Shown here piece after piece: positions 16,898 to 25,547 of a stretch of 64,000 nt of DNA. The DNA lies in the NCBI GenBank assembly GCA_035762175.1, contig DASTPP010000294.1, positions 8,641-72,640 of the forward strand, read 5' to 3'. Source of the DNA: DASTPP01 sp035762175. GTDB lineage: Bacteria; Myxococcota_A; Polyangia; Polyangiales; Polyangiaceae. Position numbers and translations under genes: made by a program. The notes beneath the pieces were generated by a model. The model searched no databases and had not been told where the DNA came from. It saw nothing but the letters and a program-made list of their open reading frames with translations. Position 1 is the stretch's first letter; the number at the start of each line of letters is the position of its first letter.

Positions 16898-18823
16898 ATG
16901 AGCAAGCCCGCCTTTTCGTACCTCGCGCTCGCCGCCCTCGGGCTCGTCGGCTGCGCGTCGCCGGCCGCCGCCGCGCCCGCCGCGCGCCCCGCCGCGGGCG
17001 CCGCCCTGCGCGTGCGCGTCGACGCGCGCGAAGCGCCGCAGATGATCTTGCACTCGAAGGTGCGCGTGCCGGCCCGGCCGGGGCCGCTGACGCTCGTCTA
17101 TCCGAAATACATCCCCGGCACCCACGGGCCCTCGGGCCGGGTCGCCGACATCGTCGGGCTGCGCATGTCGGCCGGGGGCCGCGCGATCGGCTGGCAGCGC
17201 GACCCCGAGCAGACGTCCGAGTTCCGGGTGACGGTGCCCGCCGGCGCGGCCGCGGTCGACGTCGAGCTCGACGTCGTGGTCGACAGCCGGTGGCGCGCGA
17301 CGCCCGAGGTCTCCGAGATCAACTGGAACCGCCTCCTGCTCTACCCGAAGGGCGCCGAGGCGCGGCGGCTGCGGGTCGAGCCCTCGATCGCCCTGCCCTC
17401 GGGCTGGCAGCACGCGACGGCCCTGAAGGGCGCGCCGGGCGAGGCCGGCGAGGTCGCCTTCCGGCCCGTCACGCTCGAGACGCTCGTCGACTCGCCCGTC
17501 GTCATGGGACGCTACGGCCGCACCATCGACCTCGGCACCGCGCTCGGCGCCCCGCACGCGCTCGCGCTCGTCGCCGGCAGCGAGGGCGCCCTCCAGCCGA
17601 GCGACGAGCAAGTCGCGCTCTACAAGCAGCTCGTCGCCGAGGCGACCGCGCTCTTCGGCGCCCGGCACTACGACGGCTACACCTTTCTCTACATCTTGAG
17701 CGGCAAGGCGGGCGGCAGCGGCCTCGAGCACCACGAGTCGAGCCAGAACCTCTCGCCCGAGAAGCTCTTTTCGAACCAAGACGCCTTCCGCGGCAACGCC
17801 GAGCTCTTGCCCCACGAGTTCGCCCACTCGTGGAACGGCAAGTATCGCCGCCCGAAGGGCCTCGTCACGCCCAACTTTCAGCAGCCGACGCGCAACGAGC
17901 TGCTCTGGGTCTACGAGGGCCTGACCGAGTACTTCGGCTGGGTGCTCGCCGGCCGCAGCGGCCTGCGCTCGCTGCAGGACCAGAAAGACGACCTCGCCTC
18001 GACCGCGGCGACGCTCGACGCCATCCCCGGGCGGCGGTGGCGCTCGCTCGTCGACACGACGTACGTGCCCGCCATCGGCCAGGACTCGAACCGCCCCTGG
18101 TACTCGGCGCAGCGCGGCGCCGACTACTACCCCGAGAGCATGCTCATCTGGCTCGAGGCCGACGTCGTCATTCGTCGGGCGTCGGGCGGCCGGCGCTCGC
18201 TCGACGACTTCGCCCGCGCCTTCTTCGGCGGCGCGAGCGCGGGCCCCGAGGTCAAGCCGTACGACCTCGCCGACCTCGTCAAGGCGCTCGCCGCCGTCGC
18301 CCCCCACGACTGGAAGGGCTTCTTCGACCAGCGGGTCAACGCCGTCGCGCCCCGCGCCCCGCTCGGCGGCATCGAGGGCGCGGGCTACCGGCTCGCGTAT
18401 CGCGACAAGCCGAACGAGCTGCAGCTCTCGCAAGAGCGCGCCTTCTCGTCGGTCAACGAGCGGCACACGCTCGGCCTCGTCGTCGGCGAGAACGGCGTCG
18501 TGCGCGACGTGCACCTCGAGGGCCCCGCCGCGCGCGCGGGCCTCGTGCCGGGCCTGACCCTCATCGCCGTCAACGGCCGACGCTACGCCCCCGACGTGCT
18601 GCGCCAGGCCGTCATCGAGGCCCGCGGCCTGAACGCGCCGCCCATCGAGCTCATCGTCGAGCGCGACGGCTTCTACCGCACCCTGCGCGTCACCTGGGGC
18701 GAGGGCGCGCGCCAGCCCCACCTCGAGCGCGACGCGGGCAAGCCCGACCTCATCGCCGCCATTCTTGCGCCCCGCGTGCCCCGCCCGAGCGCCGCGGCCC
18801 CCGCCCGCCCGGCGTCGCCATAA
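16898..18823 (+). CDS. M61-family peptidase with PDZ domain, lipoprotein
   Basis: A 641-residue zinc metallopeptidase of the glycyl aminopeptidase (M61) family. The signal peptide ends in lipobox LVGC (Cys19). An N-terminal beta domain with PKYIPGTHGPSGR precedes the thermolysin-like catalytic part: HEFAHSWNGKYRRP with H306, E307 and H310, and the downstream WVYEGLTEYFGWVLAGRSG segment that supplies the third ligand. A PDZ domain follows (about 480-580; GLVVGENGVVRDVHLEGPAARAGLVPGLTLIAVNG). It probably cleaves peptides with N-terminal Gly/Ala in the periplasm or at the surface. I use ATG 16898; GTG 16886 is in frame. It is a single gene ahead of the 42-bp array. Confidence 0.93.
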   Translation: MSKPAFSYLALAALGLVGCASPAAAAPAARPAAGAALRVRVDAREAPQMILHSKVRVPARPGPLTLVYPKYIPGTHGPSGRVADIVGLRMSAGGRAIGWQRDPEQTSEFRVTVPAGAAAVDVELDVVVDSRWRATPEVSEINWNRLLLYPKGAEARRLRVEPSIALPSGWQHATALKGAPGEAGEVAFRPVTLETLVDSPVVMGRYGRTIDLGTALGAPHALALVAGSEGALQPSDEQVALYKQLVAEATALFGARHYDGYTFLYILSGKAGGSGLEHHESSQNLSPEKLFSNQDAFRGNAELLPHEFAHSWNGKYRRPKGLVTPNFQQPTRNELLWVYEGLTEYFGWVLAGRSGLRSLQDQKDDLASTAATLDAIPGRRWRSLVDTTYVPAIGQDSNRPWYSAQRGADYYPESMLIWLEADVVIRRASGGRRSLDDFARAFFGGASAGPEVKPYDLADLVKALAAVAPHDWKGFFDQRVNAVAPRAPLGGIEGAGYRLAYRDKPNELQLSQERAFSSVNERHTLGLVVGENGVVRDVHLEGPAARAGLVPGLTLIAVNGRRYAPDVLRQAVIEARGLNAPPIELIVERDGFYRTLRVTWGEGARQPHLERDAGKPDLIAAILAPRVPRPSAAAPARPASP

Positions 18824-19332
18824 GCGCTCGCCCGGGCCCCCGCAGGCCCTCGCCCGGGCCCCCGCAGGCCCTCGCCCGGCGAGGCGACCCTGACGCACCG
18901 AACGCGACGACGCCCGGGCCGGGCCGAATGCCCGCACCAAGATTACTCAGTAACCCTTTCGAGGCGCGTGGCACATAAAAAGGGTTACTCAGTAACGCTT
19001 TTGTGCCACATGGCACATGGAAACCATTACTGAGTAACCCTTTTGTGCCGCGTGGCACATGGAAACCATTACTTAGTAACCCTTTGGGGGTGGTTGGCAC
19101 ATGGAAAGGGTTACTCAGTAACCTTTTTGTGCCACTGGCACACCTGGGGGGGCACTCCGTAACCTTTCTGGGCCACGGGCTGCTCGGGGGGGAAGCGGAG
19201 GCGGCCCCCTCCGCGTGTCGCCGGGCCCGCGCGGGGGCGACGGTCAGGCCGTACAAAGCGCCCGCGGCGCCACGACCCCCCAAAGGGCCGGGCGCCGCGA
19301 GGCCGCGAAGGGAAGGAGAAGGCGGCGAGCGC
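18824..19332. other. Convergent intergenic region with repeat array
   Basis: This separates the M61 gene (rightward) from the first M43 metalloprotease (leftward), so it is a shared downstream region. It starts with three copies of a 24-bp unit (CTCGCCCGGGCCCCCGCAGG, about 18828-18880), then the 42-bp palindromic array (separate entry), then plain GC-rich sequence. Frames crossing the array on both strands encode a 14-residue repeat but continue antisense to real genes. Confidence 0.6.
18932..19172. repeat. 42-bp palindromic tandem array, 6 units
   Basis: The palindrome TTACT-N-AGTAA recurs at 18943, 18985, 19027, 19069 and 19111, exactly 42 bp apart. A decayed sixth unit (CACTCCGTAAC) lies at 19153, also in phase. 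Between them a second palindrome, GTGCC-N4-GGCAC (for example at 19003-19016), alternates with the first. Base composition is strikingly AT-rich against the flanks. There are no unique spacers, so it is not CRISPR. It lies between converging genes. Confidence 0.85.
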
Positions 19333-20313
19333 TTACTCGCGGTAGGTGCGCCACAGCGCGTTCATGCGCAGCGCCTGGCCGTTCGAGAAGCGGTCCATGC
19401 AGTTGTCGTCGCTGTAATCCATGAAGTTTTCGATCGGATCGTTGCCGGGCTGCGCCGTGCAGGTGTTGCGGCCCACGGGGCAGCCGAAGGCGGGATCGGC
19501 CTCGGCGGGCGTGTCGGAGACGCGATCGCCCTGGCCGAAGCAGCCGCCCTGGAAGGTATGGAAGAGGCCGAGCCAGTGGCCGACCTCGTGCGTCGCCGTG
19601 TCGCCCTCGTTGTAGGGCGCGGCCGAGCCGCCGGGCATCGAGGCGGTGAGGTTGACCACGCCGTCGTCGCTCGGGTTCGAGGCGTACGACGAGGGGAAGG
19701 TCGCCCAGCCGAGCAGCCCCTGGCCGACGTTGGCGAAGTACATGTTCAGCGCGTTCTTGCCGCCCTTGCGCAGCGCCGTCTTCATCTGTTTTTCGGCGGC
19801 CGAGCCCGGGGTGACCGTGTACCAGGCGTTGTTGTTGGTGCGGTCGATCTCGACGAGCTCGAACTTGAAGCTCGTGACGTGCGCGTCGGGGTGCGTGAGG
19901 CCGGCGAAGGCGTCGTTGAGCACGTCCATCTGCGCCTGCACGACCGCGTCGGAGACGTCGCCCGCGCCCGCGGCGTTGCGGATGATGTGCACGTACGTCG
20001 GGATCACCGCGGGGTGCACGGCGATGCCGTTGTGCTTGCCGCCGAGCGTGTCGAGGCCCCTCTCGGCCCGCAAGGCCTCGAGCGCCGGGCCGATCTGCGC
20101 CTCGACGGCATCGACCTCGGTCGGGCTCAGGTCGGCCGTGCCACAGCCACGGCGAGAGCCGGTCAGCTCGGTCGTCGGCCCCTCCGGGGCGGCCGTACCC
20201 CCGCCCAGGACGATCGGGTCGTTGTCGGAAGCTTCGGCACAGGCGGCGAAGCTCAACGCGACGACGAAGGCCCAACCAATTTTGCCGACATAAGGCGTAC
20301 GAACGATGCTCAT
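19333..20313 (-). CDS. M43 (pappalysin-type) zinc metalloprotease
   Basis: A 326-residue exported zinc endopeptidase. The signal segment ends near Cys25 (SFAAC), so it may be a lipoprotein. The catalytic motif HEVGHWLGLFH (242-252) matches HExxHxxGxxH of metzincins, and NFMDY (297-301) with the following DDNCMDRF is the Met-turn region of M43 proteases. Cysteines around the active site (FQGGCFGQGD, FGCPVGRNTC) match family disulfides. A GGGAAGG Shine-Dalgarno precedes ATG 20313. It is likely secreted or surface-bound and may serve in protein degradation or predation (inference). A close paralogue lies upstream at 20881-21816. Confidence 0.93.
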   Translation of the reverse strand: MSIVRTPYVGKIGWAFVVALSFAACAEASDNDPIVLGGGTAAPEGPTTELTGSRRGCGTADLSPTEVDAVEAQIGPALEALRAERGLDTLGGKHNGIAVHPAVIPTYVHIIRNAAGAGDVSDAVVQAQMDVLNDAFAGLTHPDAHVTSFKFELVEIDRTNNNAWYTVTPGSAAEKQMKTALRKGGKNALNMYFANVGQGLLGWATFPSSYASNPSDDGVVNLTASMPGGSAAPYNEGDTATHEVGHWLGLFHTFQGGCFGQGDRVSDTPAEADPAFGCPVGRNTCTAQPGNDPIENFMDYSDDNCMDRFSNGQALRMNALWRTYRE

Positions 20314-20880
20314 GAGCCACCTTCCCTGCGGGTTAGTTCGAGAGCGTAAGAGAAACCTTAACGGCAGGTCAACGTGATTTTCCACACATCGCTGCGTTTT
20401 ACCCCACCTCTTGAGCTAGCAAACCTAGGGGAAACCCCGAACCTTGACGCAGTGCATGATGGACAAAGGCGCTCACGGTGCAATTGTTCAACCGCGCCGC
20501 ACATTACCCCTGCCCCGGGCGGGCGAAGAGGCAGCCTGGGCCCTGGGTGGGCGAGAAGTAAGGAGGCACGCCAGGGGCGAGTGGCTTCGGTCGCCCCGGG
20601 CCCATGGCGGGCACAAAGCCCCCGAGCCCTCTGGCCAACCGCGGAAGCCTCTACTAGACGCAGGGGGCTGGCGAGCGCCGCCAGCGCCGGGGAGGTACGC
20701 GGCGGGGTTCGAGCGGGGGCGAAGGCGGCAAAGCCCACCCCGGAGGCGCCCACCGAGCGAGGACGAGCCTCGCCGGCGCACGCCCACCGGGGGGGCTTCA
20801 CCTGATTGACGGCCGCGGGGCGCGCCGGGCGGGGGAAGGTGCGACCCTTTGGTACTGCCCGGCGTGCGCCCGCGATCGTC
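20314..20880. other. Intergenic region between the two M43 genes
   Basis: This 567-bp gap contains the promoter of the downstream M43 gene: bases 20314-20470 are AT-richer. On the minus strand a TTGACC box (complement of 20367-20372) lies about 55 bp before the start, with only a weak -10 partner. The remainder has no gene I can support. Confidence 0.4.
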
Positions 20881-21816
20881 TTACTGGCGAAACGCCGCCC
20901 ACTGCGCGTCCATGCGGGCCGACTGGCCCGGCGTGAACTCGAACATGCAGGCGTCGTCGGTGTAATCCATGAAGTTGCGGATCGGGTCGAGGCCCGCGCC
21001 GCTGCAGGTGTTGAGGCCCACGGGGCAGCCGAAGGCGGGCTCGCGCTCGGCGGGCGTGTCGCTGACGCTGTCGTTCTTCTTGGTGCAGCCGCCCTGGAAG
21101 GTGTGGAAGAGGCCGAGCCAGTGGCCGACCTCGTGCGTGCCGGTGTCGCCCAGGTTGTAGGGCGCGGCCGAGCCGCCGGGGATCGAGGCGGTGAGCACGA
21201 CGACGCCGTCGTCGCTCGGGTTCGAGGCGTACGACGAGGGGAAGGTCGCCCAGCCGAGCAGCCCCTGGCCGACGTTGGCGAGGTACACGTTGAGCGTCTC
21301 GGGGCCGCCGACGCGCAGCGCCGCCTTCATGTCGCGCTCGGCGGTCGAGCCGGGCGTCACGGTGTACCAGGCCGAGTTGTTCGTGCGGGTGACGCCGGCG
21401 AGCGAGAAGCGGAAGTTGGTGTTGGTGGCGAGGCCGCCCGTCTGGCCGGCGAAGGCGGCGTTGAGCACGTTGATCTGGCCCTGCACGGCCGCGTCGGAGA
21501 CGTCACCGGCGCCGTTGCCGTCGCGGATGATGTGCACGAACGTCGGGATGGTGAAGATGGCCTCGACGCCGTCGGCGGCCTGGGGCCGCACGCCGGCGGC
21601 GAGCAGCGGCGCGAGGCGCGCCTCGACCGCCTCGATCTCGTCGTCGTGCAGGTCGGCGGTGCCGCAGGTGCGGCGCAGGGACGTCAGCTGTACGGAGGAG
21701 CCGGGGCGCAGCTCGATCGGATCGTTGTCGGCCGCCTCGGCACACGCGCCGATGGCGATCGCCGCCACGAAAGCCCAACCGATTTTGCCCACGTACCCGT
21801 TGCGGATCGCGCTCAT
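20881..21816 (-). CDS. M43 (pappalysin-type) zinc metalloprotease, paralogue
   Basis: A 311-residue sister of the protein at 19333-20313. They share the N-terminal YVGKIGWAFV signal region with Cys25, the central block NVGQGLLGWATFPSSYASNPSDDGVV, the zinc site HEVGHWLGLFH (228-238) and the FMDYTDDACM Met-turn. Differences are concentrated at the surface-like N-terminal third. The same orientation with a 567-bp gap containing its own upstream sequences suggests an old tandem duplication with separate control. Expected location: periplasm, outer membrane or secreted. ATG 21816 is well placed for the signal. Confidence 0.93.
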   Translation of the reverse strand: MSAIRNGYVGKIGWAFVAAIAIGACAEAADNDPIELRPGSSVQLTSLRRTCGTADLHDDEIEAVEARLAPLLAAGVRPQAADGVEAIFTIPTFVHIIRDGNGAGDVSDAAVQGQINVLNAAFAGQTGGLATNTNFRFSLAGVTRTNNSAWYTVTPGSTAERDMKAALRVGGPETLNVYLANVGQGLLGWATFPSSYASNPSDDGVVVLTASIPGGSAAPYNLGDTGTHEVGHWLGLFHTFQGGCTKKNDSVSDTPAEREPAFGCPVGLNTCSGAGLDPIRNFMDYTDDACMFEFTPGQSARMDAQWAAFRQ

Positions 21817-22309
21817 GAAGGCACCTTTCTCGAAAAACGAAACGGTGAGCCCGTGATGATACGAGCCAAGCTAGCACACAGTCAATACTCGCCCCGCAAC
21901 GGGATTACTTTTTTTTGGCCCGACATTGAGTTCAGAGATTGAACTCTCGCCCCGGGCCCCGTCATGCAAACTACCTTTTCGTCAATTGCCGCGGCCGCAT
22001 CTCGGCCCCCGAGATCGCCCCTCGCCCCTTCCGTAGCCTTGGGCCTTCCGACCTTCGGGTGAAAACACCGCGTGGGTGCGAGCGGGGGTCGAGCGCGAGC
22101 TGTTCGGGCGGCCGAACAAGGCATAGAGAGCCGAAAATTGCAGAAGGCTCTGATCGGGCCGCACTCGCCCACATCGCTGGGGCCTACCACCAGGCCCCCT
22201 ACCCTTCGCCCTAGGCCCGCCGATCAACCCCCGCCCGGGCGCCCCCCCGGCACCGGCCGCTCACGCCCGCGCGCCGGGCGCCGAAGGCGGGGCCGAGCCG
22301 AGGCCGTTA
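21817..22309. other. Intergenic region upstream of the M43 paralogue
   Basis: This 493-bp gap, between the M43 gene start and the 3' end of the DUF1244 gene, has an AT-rich half (21825-21985) with an operator-like inverted repeat (separate entry) and an oligo-T tract at 21909-21916. The rest is GC-rich with no supported gene. Confidence 0.45.
21928..21946. promoter_or_regulatory. Operator-like inverted repeat
   Basis: GAGTTCA (21928-21934) and TGAACTC (21940-21946) are perfect inverted arms around a GAGAT spacer, centred about 121 bp upstream of the M43 paralogue start. Size and symmetry fit a dimeric regulator site. No similar site was seen before the other M43 gene. Confidence 0.4.
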
Positions 22310-22555
22310 TCAAGTCTGGTGCTTCGCCTTCCATTCGTCATAAGGCATGCCGTAGACGGCCTCGCGCGCTTCGTCGTAGCTCAGGGCGACCCCCCGCTCT
22401 TCGGCCGCGGCCTTGTACCACTTGGCGAGGCAGTTACGGCAGAAGCCCGCCAGGTTCATGACGTCGATGTTTTGTACGTCGGTGCGCTCGCGAAAGTGCG
22501 CGAGCAGGCGGCGGAAGGCGGCGGCCTCGATCTCGGTGCGCTGTCGTTCGTCCAT
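22310..22555 (-). CDS. DUF1244 family protein
   Basis: An 81-residue cytoplasmic protein. The block DVQNIDVMNLAGFCRNCLAKWYKAA is the hallmark of the DUF1244 family, with the paired cysteines (FCRNC) that may bind a metal or redox partner; the C-terminal ALSYDEAREAVYGMPYDEWK is also typical. Length is about 15-20 residues shorter than many members. The family has a solved alpha-helical fold but no established function. Single gene. Confidence 0.9.
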   Translation of the reverse strand: MDERQRTEIEAAAFRRLLAHFRERTDVQNIDVMNLAGFCRNCLAKWYKAAAEERGVALSYDEAREAVYGMPYDEWKAKHQT

Positions 22556-22608
22556 GGCGGACGAGGGTAGCCGGCCCGGGGCGCCGCGCGCAGCCCCAAC
22601 GTCGCAGC

Positions 22609-22800
22609 ACGGCGCCCCGGCGCGGGCCGCGTCGTCCGGGGCGTTCGTTGCGCGGCGCCCCGGCGCGGGCCGCTTCGTTCAGGGCGTTCGTTGCGCGTCG
22701 CCCTGGCGCGGGCCGCGTCGCCCGGGACGGTGCGCGGCGCCCCGGCGTGGGCCGCTTCGTCCGGGGCGGTGCGCGTCGCCCCGGGGCGGTGCGCGGCGAC
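22609..22800. repeat. Degenerate 39-43 bp tandem repeat, 4-5 units
   Basis: Units of the form GCGGCGCCCCGGCGCGGGCC followed by GCTTCGTCCGGGGCGTTCGTTGC repeat from 22609 to about 22770, ending with a shortened copy. The length of successive units changes (43, 43, 39, 39). No gene is seen in the 327-bp gap that contains it (22556-22882). Confidence 0.65.
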
Positions 22801-22882
22801 GCCCTCGACCGCGCGGCCGGCCGTCACGAGGACGGCGGCCCCTTGCCGCGCTCGGGGCGGGCGCGGCGTCGCCGGGCTCGGC

Positions 22883-23233
22883 TCAGCGCTTGCCGGCCGA
22901 GCCGCCCGCGCCGCCCGCGCCGAGCGGCGAAGTGGCGCCGCCGGGCGTGACCCCCGAGGGGCTGTTGGGGCCGCCGAAGTGGCCCGAAGGCGTGGCACCG
23001 ATGCCGCCCGGGGTCTGCGGCGAGCTCATGGAGGTGCCGACGGGGGTGGCGGGGTTGGCGCCAGGGTCGGGCGAGCCGATGCCGCCGGCGGGCGTGTTGC
23101 CGCGCTCGGCGGGCCCGTTCGGATCGTTCGCGGCCGCGGGCGAGGCGGGCGGCGGGTTGCCCTCGCCGCCGCAGGCGAGGGCGGTCAGGGCGGACGAAAG
23201 GCAGGCAGCGACCGAGAGCGTTCGAAGGTTCAT
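22883..23233 (-). CDS. Small Pro/Gly-rich lipoprotein
   Basis: A 116-residue predicted lipoprotein: signal peptide MNLRTLSVAACLSSALTALA with lipobox ALAC (Cys21), then a disordered Gly/Pro/Ser/Asn tail without cysteines or any fold. An AGGAT Shine-Dalgarno lies 8 bases before ATG 23233. Proteins like this are common in Polyangiales; no function is known. The tail resembles a surface-exposed spacer. Confidence 0.7.
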   Translation of the reverse strand: MNLRTLSVAACLSSALTALACGGEGNPPPASPAAANDPNGPAERGNTPAGGIGSPDPGANPATPVGTSMSSPQTPGGIGATPSGHFGGPNSPSGVTPGGATSPLGAGGAGGSAGKR

Positions 23234-23933
23234 TGGGGATCCTTTGGTGTCCTGATGGGCGACGCCCGTGACGAGGCCGGCGAGCCCCCCGGGGGGACGC
23301 CGGACGGGTGTTCGAAGGGGCGCGGGCGCGCACGCGGCGCGTCATGCCTCTTCAGCAGCGCCCCGTCGCAGGCAGAAAGCGTACCGGGGGGTCGTACGCG
23401 GGGGTGCTGTCTTCAAAAGGAGCTCGCTTCGCGCCCGGCGGGGGCGAGCCGCGTCGCCCGGGGGGCGGGGGCGGGCGCGCGAGGCGGAGCCCGGACACGG
23501 AACGCTCGGACGGTGCATTTCGCCCCATTCGCGCCATTCCGACACGGGCCGAGATAGGCCCCTTCCGCGGGGTGTCGAATCGCTCGGCGCCCCCCCCGGC
23601 GGGCGCGCCGTCTCGGGCCCCAAACGCCGTCCGGGGACGCGCCGCCCCGGGCCCGGAACGCCGGCCGGCCACGCGCCGCCTCGGACGCGGGGCGCCGGCC
23701 GGGGGCGAGTCGGTTCGCCATCGAACGCCACGGCCGGCGAATGGAGGCGCGAGGCGCCGCGCGCCGGCGGCATAGTGTGAATGGCCCCGGGCGGCCCCGG
23801 GTTTCACGCATCGTAATTGGATAACCACGCTCGCGCTACGGCCGCCGGGAGGGCGCCCTGCGGCGCGCCGTCGCCCGGCCGGGGCGCCTCGGGCCCGAGG
23901 CCCGGAGCGCGGCGCCCGCCGCGTCGCCGGGGC
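23234..23933. other. Intergenic region, 700 bp, no gene seen
   Basis: Upstream of the small lipoprotein gene (leftward) and beyond the stop of the extensin-like gene (leftward). All long frames here are mutual shadows with Arg/Gly/Pro-rich translations and no start signal. An AT-richer patch at 23770-23830 is the only compositional break. Confidence 0.4.
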
Positions 23934-24749
23934 TCAGCCCCGGCCGAACCACCACCAGCGCGGCCCGGCGTCGAGGTGAAAGTGGTCTCGGTGCTCGGCG
24001 TTGAAGTCGGGGCCGAGCACGCGCGTGAGCGCGGTGTCGTGCCGCAGCCGCGTCTGCACGCGGCGCAAAAAGCGCCCCTCGCGGCCCGCGGGCTCGGGCA
24101 GGTCGGGGCGGTAGTCGCGCGCCACCGAGGCGCGCCAGCCCGGGCCCGCGAAGGCCGCGAGGTCGACGGCGTTGCCGAAGGCGTGCTCGCTCAGCCAGCC
24201 CGCGGGCGACCAGAAGCCGCCGCGCTTGGGCCGGCAGTGGTAGCTGCCGAGCGTCTCGACGCGGGCGAGCGGCTTGCCGAACTGGGCGAGCGCCTCTTCT
24301 TGGAGGACGCGCTCGATGCGGACGAGTTCGAGCGCGAGCGAGCAGTCGACGGTGAGCGCGCCGTACGACACGCCGGAGGGGCCGCGCGTGACGACCACGC
24401 CGTGCGGTACGCCGCAGCCTCGCCGGTCGGGCACGTCGCGGTCGGGCAGGGCCCGGAAGCGCACGCCGGCGTCGCGCAAGGCGGCACGACACGCGGCGCC
24501 GTCGGCCTTGCCGCTCAGGTGCTGCCACTGCGGGCCGGGCGCGGCCTCGGGCGCCCGGGCGGCCGCGGCACCCGAGGCGAGGGCGAGGGGCGCGACGGGC
24601 CCCCCTTGCAAGACGAGGGGCGCGACGGGCCCCCCTTGCAAGACGAGGGGCGCGGCGGCCCCCCCTTGCGAGACGAAGGGCGCGGCGGCCCCCCCTTGCG
24701 GCACGAAGAGCGCGGCGGCGAGGGCGGCGCCGAGGGGCCGTACTGCCAT
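23934..24749 (-). CDS. Extensin-like (M15-type) zinc peptidase homologue
   Basis: A 271-residue exported protein of the bacterial extensin-like C-terminal family, which shares the VanY/M15 D,D-carboxypeptidase fold. Putative zinc ligands are H and D in SEHAFGNAVDLAAF (H-x6-D) and the H-x-H in HRDHFHLD. Conserved cysteines (ACRAAL, GCGV, DCSLALEL, YHCRP) likely form disulfides. The N-terminus has a short signal followed by four copies of APLVLQGGPV-like sequence, encoded by a 30-bp DNA repeat at 24599-24715. A role in peptidoglycan trimming is inferred. The repeat-built N-terminus could instead mean the start lies further downstream. Confidence 0.8.
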   Translation of the reverse strand: MAVRPLGAALAAALFVPQGGAAAPFVSQGGAAAPLVLQGGPVAPLVLQGGPVAPLALASGAAAARAPEAAPGPQWQHLSGKADGAACRAALRDAGVRFRALPDRDVPDRRGCGVPHGVVVTRGPSGVSYGALTVDCSLALELVRIERVLQEEALAQFGKPLARVETLGSYHCRPKRGGFWSPAGWLSEHAFGNAVDLAAFAGPGWRASVARDYRPDLPEPAGREGRFLRRVQTRLRHDTALTRVLGPDFNAEHRDHFHLDAGPRWWWFGRG

Positions 24750-25106
24750 CGGGGCGATGGCCTACCATTTCGCCGCTCTTCCGCAAGCGCGCCGCGCGCG
24801 GGCTCTGGCTGAGCGGCGGGGCGCAGGCGGGGCGAGTCGGAGGCACGAGGGGCGAGATTGCCGCCACGCGGGCGCGCTCGGAGGGGCGAGCGCGGCCGTG
24901 CGCGGAGGCGATCGGTTCGATGCGCGGCGCGCGGCGCGCGTGGCGGAGGGGCCGCGGCGCCCGGCAACGCGCGGGGCGCCGCGGCGCGCCCTAGGTCGGG
25001 CTCGGGCGCGGCGGCGGGCGCGCCTCGCGCGCCGGCACGAGACGTGCTCGGAGGGGGCTCAGAGCTGAAAACGAAACCCATCGCCCGCCTCCGGGGGACG
25101 AATCCC
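24750..25106. other. Divergent intergenic region, no gene seen
   Basis: This 357-bp region separates the extensin-like gene (leftward) from the acidic small protein gene (rightward). Frames are Arg/Gly/Ala-rich shadows. I see no clear promoter boxes. Confidence 0.4.
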
Positions 25107-25547
25107 ATGGACGATAAGAACCGATTTCTTGAAACCGACGACAAGCTGACGCGCATTCACGACGTGACGGCCGGCACCCACCCGATGCCGCCGCGCGGCC
25201 GCAGCGACGACGGCAACGCCTTCTTGCCCGACCCGTACGGCGACGACGAGCCCGAGGCGGTGCTCGACGACGTGACGGCCGAAGACATGGCGCGCGACTA
25301 CCTCGCGATGGCGACGACCGGCGGCGCCGACGTGACGATGGAGTCGCAGGACGCGGTCACCGAAGAGGAAGAGGGCGGGCCCTTCGTCGAAGAGTCCGAG
25401 CGGCTCGAGCTCGCCGACGACGTCGACGGCAACAACCCGCCCGACGCCGAGCGCGCGCCCTTCCCGACGCCGATGCGCGCCGACCTCGATCCGGTGAGGC
25501 CCGCCGACCTCGATCCGCCGAGGCGCGCCGCGGGGGGTGGCCGGTGA
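25107..25547 (+). CDS. Acidic hydrophilic protein, function unknown
   Basis: A 146-residue strongly acidic, probably disordered cytoplasmic protein (many DD/EE runs, for example EEEEGGPFVEESERLELADDVD). It has no signal peptide or domain. The N-terminus MDDKNRFLETDDKLTRIHDVTAGTHPM recurs as a theme in small stress-region proteins but I cannot name a family. Its stop overlaps the start of the BON gene by four bases, so the two are translationally coupled and probably co-regulated. Likely stress-related by context only. Confidence 0.75.
   Translation: MDDKNRFLETDDKLTRIHDVTAGTHPMPPRGRSDDGNAFLPDPYGDDEPEAVLDDVTAEDMARDYLAMATTGGADVTMESQDAVTEEEEGGPFVEESERLELADDVDGNNPPDAERAPFPTPMRADLDPVRPADLDPPRRAAGGGR

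Noticed and set aside
18932..19172. CRISPR array
   Set aside because: The 42-bp period has no unique spacers and no cas genes are nearby; every base of the unit is part of the repeat.
18750..20349. Proteins made of the 14-residue repeat encoded by the 42-bp array
   Set aside because: Frames exist on both strands only because 42 is divisible by three; both run on antisense into real genes and lack a start signal. Not excluded, but unsupported.
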